From positions 10,202-15,836 of the forward strand of contig DOIX01000235.1 of NCBI GenBank assembly GCA_003511885.1: DNA of 5,635 nt, given 5' to 3'. The notes beneath the pieces are model-generated. The model worked only from the letters and a program-made list of their open reading frames with translations, was not told where the DNA came from and ran no database searches. Within the stretch, counting starts at the first letter, position 1; every line of letters begins with the position of its first letter. This document shows positions 1 to 5,634 of the stretch, piece by piece. Both the position numbers and the translations under genes were made by a program. Source of the stretch: Cyanobacteria bacterium UBA11153. Its GTDB lineage: Bacteria; Cyanobacteriota; Cyanobacteriia; Cyanobacteriales; Coleofasciculaceae.

Positions 1-23
1 CTAGGGGGACTAGGGGGACTAGG
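1..23. repeat. 9-bp tandem repeat, cut by window edge
   Basis: The unit ctaggggga occurs twice (1-9 and 10-18), followed by a partial third copy (19-23). The array may continue to the left of the window. G-rich arrays of this kind are common between cyanobacterial genes; no function can be read from it. Confidence 0.75.
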
Positions 24-25
24 AG

Positions 26-220
26 TAAAGGCAGGGCTGTTTCATGTTCAAATTTTGAGCGAGCTACAAATCAGACTGGGAGAGGGTTTGTCACCATAAA
101 TCCTCATAAAATAAAATTACGGATTAATTATTATGAAAACTCCTCTTTCTCCCCTTCTCCCCTGCCCCTTGCCCCCTGCTCCCCAATTTTTCAACCGAGT
201 ATGAAACAGCTCTGCCTTAA
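26..220. mobile_element. MITE-like non-autonomous element with terminal inverted repeats
   Basis: Positions 26-45 and 201-220 are inverted copies of each other, matching at 18 of 20 positions; the core ggcagggctgtttcat (30-45) pairs with atgaaacagctctgcc (201-216) with one mismatch. The roughly 195-bp span has no credible gene: the only ATG-led frame (from 133) gives 23 residues of Pro/Leu-rich sequence from a C-rich tract (about 148-184). Size, long terminal inverted repeats and lack of coding capacity fit a MITE. TA dinucleotides lie at or near both ends (26-27 and 218-219), but an exact target duplication cannot be fixed. No transposase is in the window, so the parent family is unknown. 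It could instead be a foldback repeat that was never mobile. Confidence 0.55.
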
Positions 221-342
221 TAAGGGGGGTTGGGGGGGTGAATATGTAGCGCTATTTTAGGAAATTGGTAGTTAGACATTGGATTGTGCCCTGCCTTTCG
301 GATAACGCACCCTACAAGGAGAGGAGATTTATTACTCCTCCT
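221..342. other. Gene-free stretch with G-runs and a dispersed-type repeat
   Basis: Two G runs (224-229 and 232-238) follow directly on the MITE-like element. At 281-315 the minus strand reads gtagggtgcgttatccg and continues to gggcac. This resembles the gtagggtgcgtta repeats scattered between genes in many cyanobacteria, recalled from general knowledge rather than searched. Only a weak 4-bp arm pair (gtgc/gcac) is visible, so it is not a strong hairpin. I see no gene here. Confidence 0.4.
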
Positions 343-367
343 CCCCTTTCCCTACCAGGGAAAGGGG
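343..367. repeat. Perfect 11-bp GC-rich hairpin downstream of the minus-strand genes
   Basis: Cccctttccct (343-353) and agggaaagggg (357-367) are perfect inverted copies around a 3-nt loop. It lies 44 bp past the stop codon of the 411-875 gene, in its direction of transcription, so it could stabilise that mRNA 3' end or slow polymerase. No T-run follows on the minus strand, so it is not a standard intrinsic terminator. The G-rich flank (370-375) suggests a dispersed cyanobacterial repeat. Confidence 0.6.
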
Positions 368-410
368 CTGGGGGGTTAGGTTTTGGCAATATTGATGGAA
401 GTTATCAGAT

Positions 411-875
411 TTAAAGAACTTTGTGAGTGTATTCGTGCTGTTTAACATCGTCTTCCTTACGGACTACCCGTGTTTGATTCAAGACTCGTTTTCTTTCTGT
501 AGAATAGTTGAAATCTTTACGGGTAGTTCCTAGAGGGATGTGGGATTGTGCTTCAGTACGACTCTGATAAGTACGCGCCGCAGAGATGGCACGTTGGGGA
601 AAATCATCGCCAAACTGAGCATCTGAGAGAAAGTCTGGTAGTTTTTGAGGGGTGTCGCCGCTAATTAATTCTCCCAGAGTTGTACCCCAAGCCAACTCAT
701 AAGAGGTGGGAATTCCTTTGAGAATGGCTTCTAGGGCGGCGGAGGGGATGGGTTCTAGGATTTTGACGGGATGAATTTCTCCATCTTCTTTGATAAAGCA
801 GGTGGCTAATCCAACCACCAGGTAACTGTCACCAGAGACATCAGAGGCTTGATTTAAGGAGGTTAGGGCTGTCAT
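411..875 (-). CDS. Small soluble protein of unknown function
   Basis: The 154-residue open frame runs from ATG (873-875) to TAA (411-413). I do not recognise a family with certainty and assign no function. There is no signal peptide and no membrane segment, so a cytosolic protein is expected. The N-terminal half (about residues 17-75) alternates hydrophobic and polar residues and looks like a compact alpha/beta core; the only cysteine is Cys26. The C-terminal 35 residues (from about Arg119) are strongly charged and contain YSTERKRVLN and the ending HEYTHKVL, which suggests an extended or nucleic-acid- or partner-binding tail (inference). No Shine-Dalgarno precedes the ATG, which is common in cyanobacteria, and no better in-frame start is seen nearby. 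It lies 112 bp downstream of the PhnD-like gene on the same strand, so co-transcription is possible. The absence of stops and the normal composition support a real gene. Confidence 0.8.
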   Translation of the reverse strand: MTALTSLNQASDVSGDSYLVVGLATCFIKEDGEIHPVKILEPIPSAALEAILKGIPTSYELAWGTTLGELISGDTPQKLPDFLSDAQFGDDFPQRAISAARTYQSRTEAQSHIPLGTTRKDFNYSTERKRVLNQTRVVRKEDDVKQHEYTHKVL

Positions 876-922
876 AAAACTATTTTCAATAACAGGTTGG
901 ATTGGTTAGTAACTTTGGTTGC

Positions 923-928
923 ATTGTA
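923..928 (-). promoter_or_regulatory. Possible -10 box for the 411-875 gene
   Basis: The minus strand reads TACAAT here, one base from the TATAAT consensus and about 48 bp before the ATG. The upstream sequence is the heptamer repeat array, which offers only a poor -35 (TTGGTT with a 15-bp spacer). This is a weak call: it would make the small gene separately transcribed rather than dependent on readthrough from the PhnD-like gene. Confidence 0.25.
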
Positions 929-940
929 CCACCGCTCCTC

Positions 941-982
941 AATAACCAATTACCAATAACCAATTACCAGTTACCCATTAGC
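941..982. repeat. Heptanucleotide tandem repeat array (STRR type)
   Basis: Six 7-bp units run without a gap: aataacc, aattacc, aataacc, aattacc, agttacc, cattagc, degenerating to the right. The array fills much of the gap between two minus-strand genes and ends 5 bp from the stop codon of the PhnD-like gene. Short tandem heptamer repeats are a known feature of heterocystous and related filamentous cyanobacteria. Unit number is expected to vary between strains. Confidence 0.85.
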
Positions 983-987
983 AACTA

Positions 988-1995
988 TTACAGTTCCACA
1001 CCAGCTTGTTTTAAAGCAGTCCGCACTGTATTAAGATGTTGGTCGTGATCTACCTTCACTAATTCAGTGGCATTGGATAAATCTTTGAGCAAAGACTGGT
1101 TTTCTGGTTTATTTAATTCCATCAAAGCCGCAATTAATTTAGTACGGGTTGCTTCTGGCACATCATCATCAATGGATACACCATGAGCAGGTACTCCTGC
1201 GATCGCGTACAATACTCGCACCTTACTCTTTTCTTCTTCTGTAATGTAGGGTGGATTCAAGGCATATTCAGAAACAGCCGCCACATCTGCTTCTTTTCGC
1301 AAGACAGCTTGAATTGCTTTGGTATAATCCCCACCATAGCTAACTTTACCAAAGTAACTATCCAGGCGATCTTTTCCAGGGACTAATCCCTCTTTCACTA
1401 ATTCTCCCACTGGAAAGACAAAACCTGAACCTGATGTGGGTGAGACAAATGCCATCCGCTTGCCTTTAAGCTGTTCTAAAGTAGCTTTACCACTACCTTT
1501 ATCTTGCAGCGGGCTATCTTTAGGCACGATAAAGACAGACTTATAAGTATGCCCGCCAGAATAATTAGGACGAACTTCGGCTAAGTATAGGCGAGAATTG
1601 GCTAATTGTTCGGCTTTCAGGGCAGGGCGACTGCTGAGAAATGCCACATCCGCACGATTAGCTCGTAATGCTTCTACTGCTGCGGTATCATCAGCGACAA
1701 TTGCTTCTACCGGGGATCCCATTTGTTTGGAGACAAAGGCTGCCACAGCATTGGCTTTGGCTTGAGCTTCCCCAGCTTCTCCTCGGTTGGGAAAGACAAT
1801 CGTTAATTTATTTCCAGTTGCTTCAGTTGTTTTACCCGTTTCCGCCTTTTCCTCGGTAGCTTTCGGAGCTGCTGCTTGAGGGGTACTAGCTTCTGGTGTA
1901 GATGGGGGAGTGCTGCAACCGAAGCCAAAAGTTGCTGTACCTGCCAAAATAACACCCAATATCCAGCCAGAGGTTTTAACTTGCCGACGCATCAT
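988..1995 (-). CDS. phnD: PhnD/PtxB-family phosphonate/phosphite/phosphate-binding lipoprotein
   Basis: This is a periplasmic substrate-binding protein of the family that feeds phosphonate, phosphite or phosphate to ABC importers. It has 335 codons. Residues 1-26 are a lipoprotein-type signal (MMRR, hydrophobic core, Cys27). The lipobox GFGC is atypical because it lacks the usual Leu at -3. Residues 28-62 are a Ser/Thr/Pro/Ala/Glu-rich tether, and the binding fold follows from about 63. Family signatures are ADVAFLSSRP (115-124), Tyr151 in YKSVFIV, LKGKRMAFVSP (176-186), SGSG (188-191) where STSG is usual, GGDYTKAIQAV (221-231) and ADVAAV (236-241). The His of the usual GxHDxxxxAV stretch is replaced, so the ligand may differ from a classical phosphonate. 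The second ATG (1990-1992) is the likelier start because AGGAG lies 5 nt before it but only 2 nt before the first. No permease or ATPase gene adjoins it. The fold assignment is strong; the substrate is open. Confidence 0.92.
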   Translation of the reverse strand: MMRRQVKTSGWILGVILAGTATFGFGCSTPPSTPEASTPQAAAPKATEEKAETGKTTEATGNKLTIVFPNRGEAGEAQAKANAVAAFVSKQMGSPVEAIVADDTAAVEALRANRADVAFLSSRPALKAEQLANSRLYLAEVRPNYSGGHTYKSVFIVPKDSPLQDKGSGKATLEQLKGKRMAFVSPTSGSGFVFPVGELVKEGLVPGKDRLDSYFGKVSYGGDYTKAIQAVLRKEADVAAVSEYALNPPYITEEEKSKVRVLYAIAGVPAHGVSIDDDVPEATRTKLIAALMELNKPENQSLLKDLSNATELVKVDHDQHLNTVRTALKQAGVEL

Positions 1996-1997
1996 AA

Positions 1998-2002
1998 CTC
2001 CT
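1998..2002 (-). promoter_or_regulatory. Shine-Dalgarno that favours the second ATG of the phnD-like gene
   Basis: The minus strand reads AGGAG followed by TTATGATG. Spacing is 2 nt to the first ATG (1993-1995) and 5 nt to the second (1990-1992). The second fits normal initiation better and would shorten the protein by one Met only. Confidence 0.7.
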
Positions 2003-2020
2003 AATAAACGATCGCAATTA

Positions 2021-2048
2021 ATTATCAGTTTTTTGAGAAACCAATCAA
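2021..2048 (-). promoter_or_regulatory. Sigma70-type promoter for the phnD-like gene
   Basis: On the minus strand, TTGATT (2043-2048) and GATAAT (2021-2026) are separated by 16 bp; they match the -35 and -10 consensus at 4 and 5 of 6 positions. Transcription would start near 2014, giving a leader of about 20 nt that includes the AGGAG site. I looked for the paired cyanobacterial Pho box (CTTAA-type repeats at 11-bp spacing) and found only one isolated cttaagt (2061-2067 on plus), so phosphate control is not supported. Confidence 0.5.
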
Positions 2049-2153
2049 CAGCGGGCTATTGACTTAAGATCGCACTTAGACAATCTATATCCATCAAGGC
2101 TCTCCTAAAAAAAAGCTTTTCTGAAGTAAGGCTCGATTTTTATCCTGCTGATT

Positions 2154-2172
2154 GATGAGATTTAAACTCATC
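2154..2172. repeat. Near-perfect palindrome, operator-like
   Basis: Gatgag (2154-2159) and ctcatc (2167-2172) flank the centre atttaaa. It would be a perfect 18-bp palindrome but for one extra A. Symmetry and size fit a dimeric regulator site between divergent genes. It lies more than 100 bp upstream of the phnD-like promoter, so a link to that gene is speculative. Confidence 0.3.
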
Positions 2173-2220
2173 TATCTCGGGCTGTAGCATATCACTTTTA
2201 AGAATCTTCGTCAATAAGGA

Positions 2221-2268
2221 TGGATCGGGGGACAAGGGAGAGGGGGAGACAAGGAAAGCCCCGATCCA
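2221..2268. repeat. Long stem-loop with 10-bp perfect arms
   Basis: Tggatcgggg (2221-2230) and ccccgatcca (2259-2268) are exact inverted copies around a 28-nt purine-rich loop on the plus strand (runs of a, g, gggg). It may be part of a structured RNA on either strand, or an end of a degenerate repeat. It shares tcgggg/ccccga with the terminator hairpin at 2345-2363. Confidence 0.55.
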
Positions 2269-2335
2269 ATAGCCCCAGCGAGGTACTGGGAAGGCTGAGT
2301 AATGCACCTGATTGAGCGGCGGGGAATACGTCGTT

Positions 2336-2363
2336 AAAAAAAAGTCGGGGAGCGATGCCCCGA
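2336..2363 (-). terminator. Rho-independent-type terminator on the minus strand
   Basis: Read on the minus strand, tcgggg and ccccga (2358-2363 and 2345-2350) form a 6-bp GC-rich stem with a 7-nt loop. After one intervening base come eight T residues (plus-strand A run 2336-2343). This is a textbook intrinsic terminator layout. No gene on the minus strand lies immediately upstream; the only sequence there is the leader and start of the tpsA-type gene read antisense. It could end an antisense or small RNA, block readthrough toward the phnD-like gene, or be a relic of a mobile element. Confidence 0.5.
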
Positions 2364-2538
2364 TTCTTAACATTTAATTCTGATGCGTCAATGAGTAAAT
2401 CTTGTACAATAATAGAGAGTTTACACATTAAATTTATTTAACAAATTGTCCAAAGTGAAAAAAGAATGTCCTCAGTTGAGTAAGGTTTTCTTTGAGATTA
2501 TTCAGGAAGCGATAAAGCAGTTTCCATAAGTAAAATCT

Positions 2539-2544
2539 AAAGGG
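2539..2544 (+). promoter_or_regulatory. Shine-Dalgarno of the tpsA-type gene
   Basis: Aaaggg ends 9 nt before ATG 2554. An in-frame TAA at 2527-2529 excludes any start further upstream, and no other start codon lies between that stop and the ATG. Confidence 0.5.
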
Positions 2545-2553
2545 TGTAAGAAG

Positions 2554-5484
2554 ATGATTGAGAAGCGGTCATATCATCAGGCTGGTGGGGTAGAATTACT
2601 AAGTGCGATCGCATCCCTGGCACTAGCAGAGCTAATTCTCTTGTCTGGTGGCTGTGCTGTGGCACAGGTAACTAGCGATGGTACTTTAGGTACTGTAGTC
2701 GATCCTAGCTTAAATATCACCGGAGGGATAACAGTTGGTAACACTAATCTTTTCCATAGTTTTGGTATTTTTAGCGTTCCCGCAGGTGCTACTGCTAATT
2801 TTCTCAATAATTCAAGTATTTTAAATATTTTCTCGCGAGTTACTGGTGGTTCAGTTTCCGATATTCAAGGAACTATTCAATCCCAAGGTAGTGCGAATCT
2901 ATTTTTAATTAATCCTAGCGGGATTATCTTTGGCCCGAATGCACGGTTAAATATTGGCGGTTCCTTTGTGGGGACAACTGCTAATGGCATTCAGTTTCCC
3001 AACGGGGGTGAGTTTTCTCTCACATCAGGAGTCGATCCTAATAATGCTTTACTAACAGTGAATCCTTCGGCACTTTTCTTTAATCAAACTCCTACTGGTG
3101 CGATTGTTAATCAATCATCTGATTTAAGTGTATTCCCCGGGCATAATTTATTTTTAGTCGGTGGGGATGTGCGAGTTGAGAATAGCGGAACTATTAGAGC
3201 TTTGGGAGGTAGAATTGAGTTAGGTGGATTGGCGGGAAATGGCACAATTAAAATCGAAGATAGTACCAGTGGTAGTAATCCCAGTTTAAATTTTCCTCTT
3301 GTCAGATTAAAGTTTCCCGATGGCGTAGTGCGAGGAGATGTTACCCTAAGCAATGGGGCAATTGTTGATGTAGTTGGTAATAATGGTGGAGATATTGCGA
3401 TTACTGCTGAGAATATTAATATTTCAGGTGGGAGTAAAGTTTGTGCGGGAATAGGAAGTACTGCATCATCTTGTCAAACTCCTGGCTCATTTTTTGGATC
3501 CAGTAATGCTCTCGCGGGAAATATTCTGTTTGATGCAACAGGTGCTGTAAATATCAGTCAAAGTCGGATTGAAAATAATCTTAATCTAGATGCAAGTGGT
3601 AATAGCGGTGATATTTTTACGGCGATTGATAATAATATCCTCTTTGGTTCTATTATTATTCAGGCTGAATCCTTTTCTTTAACACAGGGAGCAGTTAGTA
3701 CTAGTACTTTTGGGAATGGTAGTGCTGGAGTTGTGTTTATCAAAACAACTGGTCCTGTTATAGTGACAGACTCTAGTCAAATTGATAGCTCTGTTGGCGG
3801 TAAAATTGGTGATGATATATACAATAATGTCAATGGAGATGCTGGTGGGATTATAATTCAGGCTGGTTCGATTTCCCTATCAAGGGGTGTGGAGGGAAAT
3901 ACATTAACAACCTCGACATTTGGACAAGGAAAAGGTGGTTTAATCTGGTTACAAACTCCTGGTGATGTCTCGATTGTAGATAGTGGAACTGGAATTTCTA
4001 GCAATGTAGAAGCAGGAGCAACAGGTGATACATTAGGAGTTAGAATAGATGCGCGATCGCTATTTATGAGTGGTGGGGCTGAAATACAAGTCCTGACTCG
4101 CGGTAATGGCAATGCGGGAAAAATCTTAATTAATGCTAGCAATGTTAACCTCACAGGGTTTAGTCCAGATGGATTTTCCACAGGATTATTAACTTCTTCT
4201 GAAGATACTGCGACTGGAGAAGGTGGTTTAATTCAAGTCAACGCTGATACTTTGCGCTTGTCAAATGCAGCAGTCTTGAGTGCGAGAACTCAAAGTGCTT
4301 TTCCTGGCGGTGGTATTATTGTTAATGTGAATACTCTAGAAGCAATTGATGGGGGACAAATTCTAGCTAGTGCCTATGCCAGCGGAGCTTCAGGAGCAAT
4401 TTTAATTAATGCTAGCGATAAAATCATTCTTTCTGGTAGAGATTTAGCATTTAGGGATCGACTTCTACAACTACTTAATAACAACATTGCCCAATTTGGT
4501 AAAGATGAGGGAATAAGGCGTACTTTACAGACTTTTGATACAGTTGAAGAATCTAGCGGCATTTTTGCCGATGTCTTATTTTCTAACTCTACTGCTCAAG
4601 CGGGAGCGATAGAAATTAACACTAAAGATTTATTTATTCTGGATGGCGCAACTATTTCTGTAGATAATCCCGGTTCAAAAGCATCAGGTGATATTGTCAT
4701 TGTAGGTCGTGATTTAATCTTGCTAAATGGAGGTAGTATTAAAGCTAGAGCTACATCAGGTCAAGGTGGTAATCTCTTACTCAATTTAGATACATTCCTA
4801 CTAGTGCTGGGACAAAGTGGGATTTCTACTACGTCCGGGTTTTTCGGACAATCAGGAAGTGGTGGAAATATCAAAATTAATAGCCAATACATTTTTGCTG
4901 CACCTTTTAACGATAACAATATTAGCGCCAATGCTTTTGGAGAAGGTGCAGGTGGAAATATCCAATTGACAGCAGATTTACTGCGAGATATTGCTGAAAG
5001 AGAGCGAGACAGTCCATCATCAAATGACATTTTTGCTAGTTCTGACTTTGGTGTCAGTGGTACAGTATCAGGTAATATTCTCAATGCAGATCCTACCCAA
5101 GGATTAAGCGTATTACCCACCAACTTTATCGATCCTTCTAGTTTAATTTCGGAAACTTGTGCCCCCCGTGGTGGTGTAGCAAAACGAAAACGCAATCAAT
5201 TTATTGTTACCGGAAGAGGTGGTTTACCGCCGGATCCGAATGCTGCTTTCCCTGGTGAAGCAGTAGTGGGTGATTTGGGAACCGTAAATGGGGAAGAAGC
5301 AAGAATAAATAGCGAAGAAGAAATCGGAAATAGTGAAACCCAAACATCTTCATCCCTTCCTGATGTGGAAGCTCAAGGTTGGGTTTATGGTGCAAATGGG
5401 GAGGTGATTTTTACGGCCCAAGCACCTAATGTTACGCCCAATAGTTCAGTTTTTACGCCAATATCTAGCTGCAATGGCTTATAA
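2554..5484 (+). CDS. TpsA-type secreted filamentous-haemagglutinin-domain protein
   Basis: This is an exoprotein of two-partner (type Vb) secretion: Sec export, then passage through a TpsB outer-membrane pore to the surface or medium. It has 976 residues. A signal peptide (1-37) ends AVA before Gln38. The TPS domain follows, with LFHSF (66-70) and the NPSG motif in LFLINPSGIIFGPN (116-129), which mark the haemagglutination-activity (adhes_NPXG) family. From about 276 to 830 come roughly 16 degenerate beta-helix rungs with a G-x-x-G-x-I-x-I-x-A theme, such as NGGDIAITA, GNAGKILINA and GAGGNIQLTA. A charged, probably helical insertion sits at about 629-666. The C-terminal module has Cys869, GRGGLPP (887-893), an acidic Ser/Glu-rich stretch, VEAQGW (938-943) and Cys973 three residues before the end, an arrangement I associate with cyanobacterial members. 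Adhesion or matrix function is likely, but the ligand is unknown. No TpsB gene is in the window. Confidence 0.95.
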   Translation: MIEKRSYHQAGGVELLSAIASLALAELILLSGGCAVAQVTSDGTLGTVVDPSLNITGGITVGNTNLFHSFGIFSVPAGATANFLNNSSILNIFSRVTGGSVSDIQGTIQSQGSANLFLINPSGIIFGPNARLNIGGSFVGTTANGIQFPNGGEFSLTSGVDPNNALLTVNPSALFFNQTPTGAIVNQSSDLSVFPGHNLFLVGGDVRVENSGTIRALGGRIELGGLAGNGTIKIEDSTSGSNPSLNFPLVRLKFPDGVVRGDVTLSNGAIVDVVGNNGGDIAITAENINISGGSKVCAGIGSTASSCQTPGSFFGSSNALAGNILFDATGAVNISQSRIENNLNLDASGNSGDIFTAIDNNILFGSIIIQAESFSLTQGAVSTSTFGNGSAGVVFIKTTGPVIVTDSSQIDSSVGGKIGDDIYNNVNGDAGGIIIQAGSISLSRGVEGNTLTTSTFGQGKGGLIWLQTPGDVSIVDSGTGISSNVEAGATGDTLGVRIDARSLFMSGGAEIQVLTRGNGNAGKILINASNVNLTGFSPDGFSTGLLTSSEDTATGEGGLIQVNADTLRLSNAAVLSARTQSAFPGGGIIVNVNTLEAIDGGQILASAYASGASGAILINASDKIILSGRDLAFRDRLLQLLNNNIAQFGKDEGIRRTLQTFDTVEESSGIFADVLFSNSTAQAGAIEINTKDLFILDGATISVDNPGSKASGDIVIVGRDLILLNGGSIKARATSGQGGNLLLNLDTFLLVLGQSGISTTSGFFGQSGSGGNIKINSQYIFAAPFNDNNISANAFGEGAGGNIQLTADLLRDIAERERDSPSSNDIFASSDFGVSGTVSGNILNADPTQGLSVLPTNFIDPSSLISETCAPRGGVAKRKRNQFIVTGRGGLPPDPNAAFPGEAVVGDLGTVNGEEARINSEEEIGNSETQTSSSLPDVEAQGWVYGANGEVIFTAQAPNVTPNSSVFTPISSCNGL

Positions 5485-5559
5485 CCAGGTAATTTAACTA
5501 ACATCTACCATCTACCTAGCTATGTTTGAGCGCAATTATTTTAGTTTAGTCTGTCAGAG

Positions 5560-5592
5560 ATGGAAATCCCTGAATCAAAGTCAAATTTCCAT
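5560..5592. repeat. AT-rich inverted repeat after the tpsA-type gene
   Basis: Atggaaat (5560-5567) and atttccat (5585-5592) are exact inverted copies around a 17-nt loop, 76 bp past the stop codon. No T-run follows on the plus strand, so intrinsic termination is not supported. It may be part of the same repeat as the palindrome at 5617-5634. Confidence 0.45.
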
Positions 5593-5616
5593 TAAAGGGG
5601 AATTAAAAATAAATTC

Positions 5617-5634
5617 AGTCCATTTTAATGGACT
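5617..5634. repeat. Perfect palindromic hairpin at window edge
   Basis: Agtccatt (5617-5624) and aatggact (5627-5634) flank TT, giving a near-loopless 8-bp palindrome or a 7-bp stem with a 4-nt loop. The next base is T and the window then ends, so whether a T-tract follows is unknown. It could be the terminator of the tpsA-type gene. The agtccatt/aatggact pattern also resembles palindromes at the ends of dispersed cyanobacterial repeats (general knowledge, not searched). Confidence 0.55.

Larger units (their letters stand above)
2049..2553. other. Non-coding region between divergent genes
   Basis: These 505 bp lie between the phnD-like promoter and the tpsA-type start. The flanks are AT-rich, and a GC-rich structured block sits in the middle (about 2219-2366). 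The region holds AAAAGCTTTT (2111-2120) beside an A8 run (2107-2114), a near-palindrome (2154-2172), a 10-bp-arm stem-loop (2221-2268) and a minus-strand terminator (2336-2363). The exact inverted pair ttaagaatc/gattcttaa (2198-2206, 2362-2370) encloses the GC-rich block, but a 9-bp pair can arise by chance in a region this size. Minus-strand open frames of 76-77 codons cross the block in two overlapping frames and look like by-products of its composition. A promoter for the tpsA-type gene must lie here, but no convincing -35/-10 pair is visible; TACAAT at 2405-2410 lacks a -35. Confidence 0.6.

Noticed and set aside
133..204. Short ATG-led frame inside the MITE-like element
   Set aside because: It encodes 23 residues derived from a C-rich tract, with no ribosome binding site.
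2107..2133. A second minus-strand terminator (T8 run after a short hairpin)
   Set aside because: The stem is only about five pairs with a C-A mismatch; AAAAGCTTTT itself has no loop.
2284..2310. gggaaggc as a cobalamin riboswitch fragment
   Set aside because: The B12-box and the other conserved blocks are absent; an 8-base match is not enough.
2284..2335. Sequence resembling parts of a TPP riboswitch (ggctgag, then acctgat)
   Set aside because: The conserved CTGAGA reads CTGAGT, the spacing between the elements is wrong, the GxTAATxCxxGCG element does not follow, and no thiamine gene is downstream.
2364..2391. Minus-strand promoter TTGACG - 16 bp - TAAGAA
   Set aside because: The -10 matches only 3 of 6 positions, and the start would fall inside the terminator hairpin.
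2140..2428. Overlapping minus-strand open frames of 76-77 codons
   Set aside because: Two frames are open over the same GC-rich repeat-like block, both cross the terminator or stem-loop structures, neither has a clear Shine-Dalgarno, and the composition is unlike a normal protein.
2455..2529. 24-codon GTG-led frame in the leader, in the same frame as the tpsA-type gene and ending in TAA 24 bp before its ATG
   Set aside because: No ribosome binding site, no recognisable product and a length easily reached by chance. A leader peptide or decayed gene remnant cannot be excluded.
2642..2661. Lipobox (SGGC) in the TpsA-type signal peptide
   Set aside because: The residues before Cys34 are a poor lipobox, and a normal AVA-Gln signal peptidase I site follows at once, as expected for this family.
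3111..5395. Minus-strand open frames opposite the tpsA-type gene
   Set aside because: They are antisense by-products of its repetitive coding sequence, low in complexity and without initiation signals.
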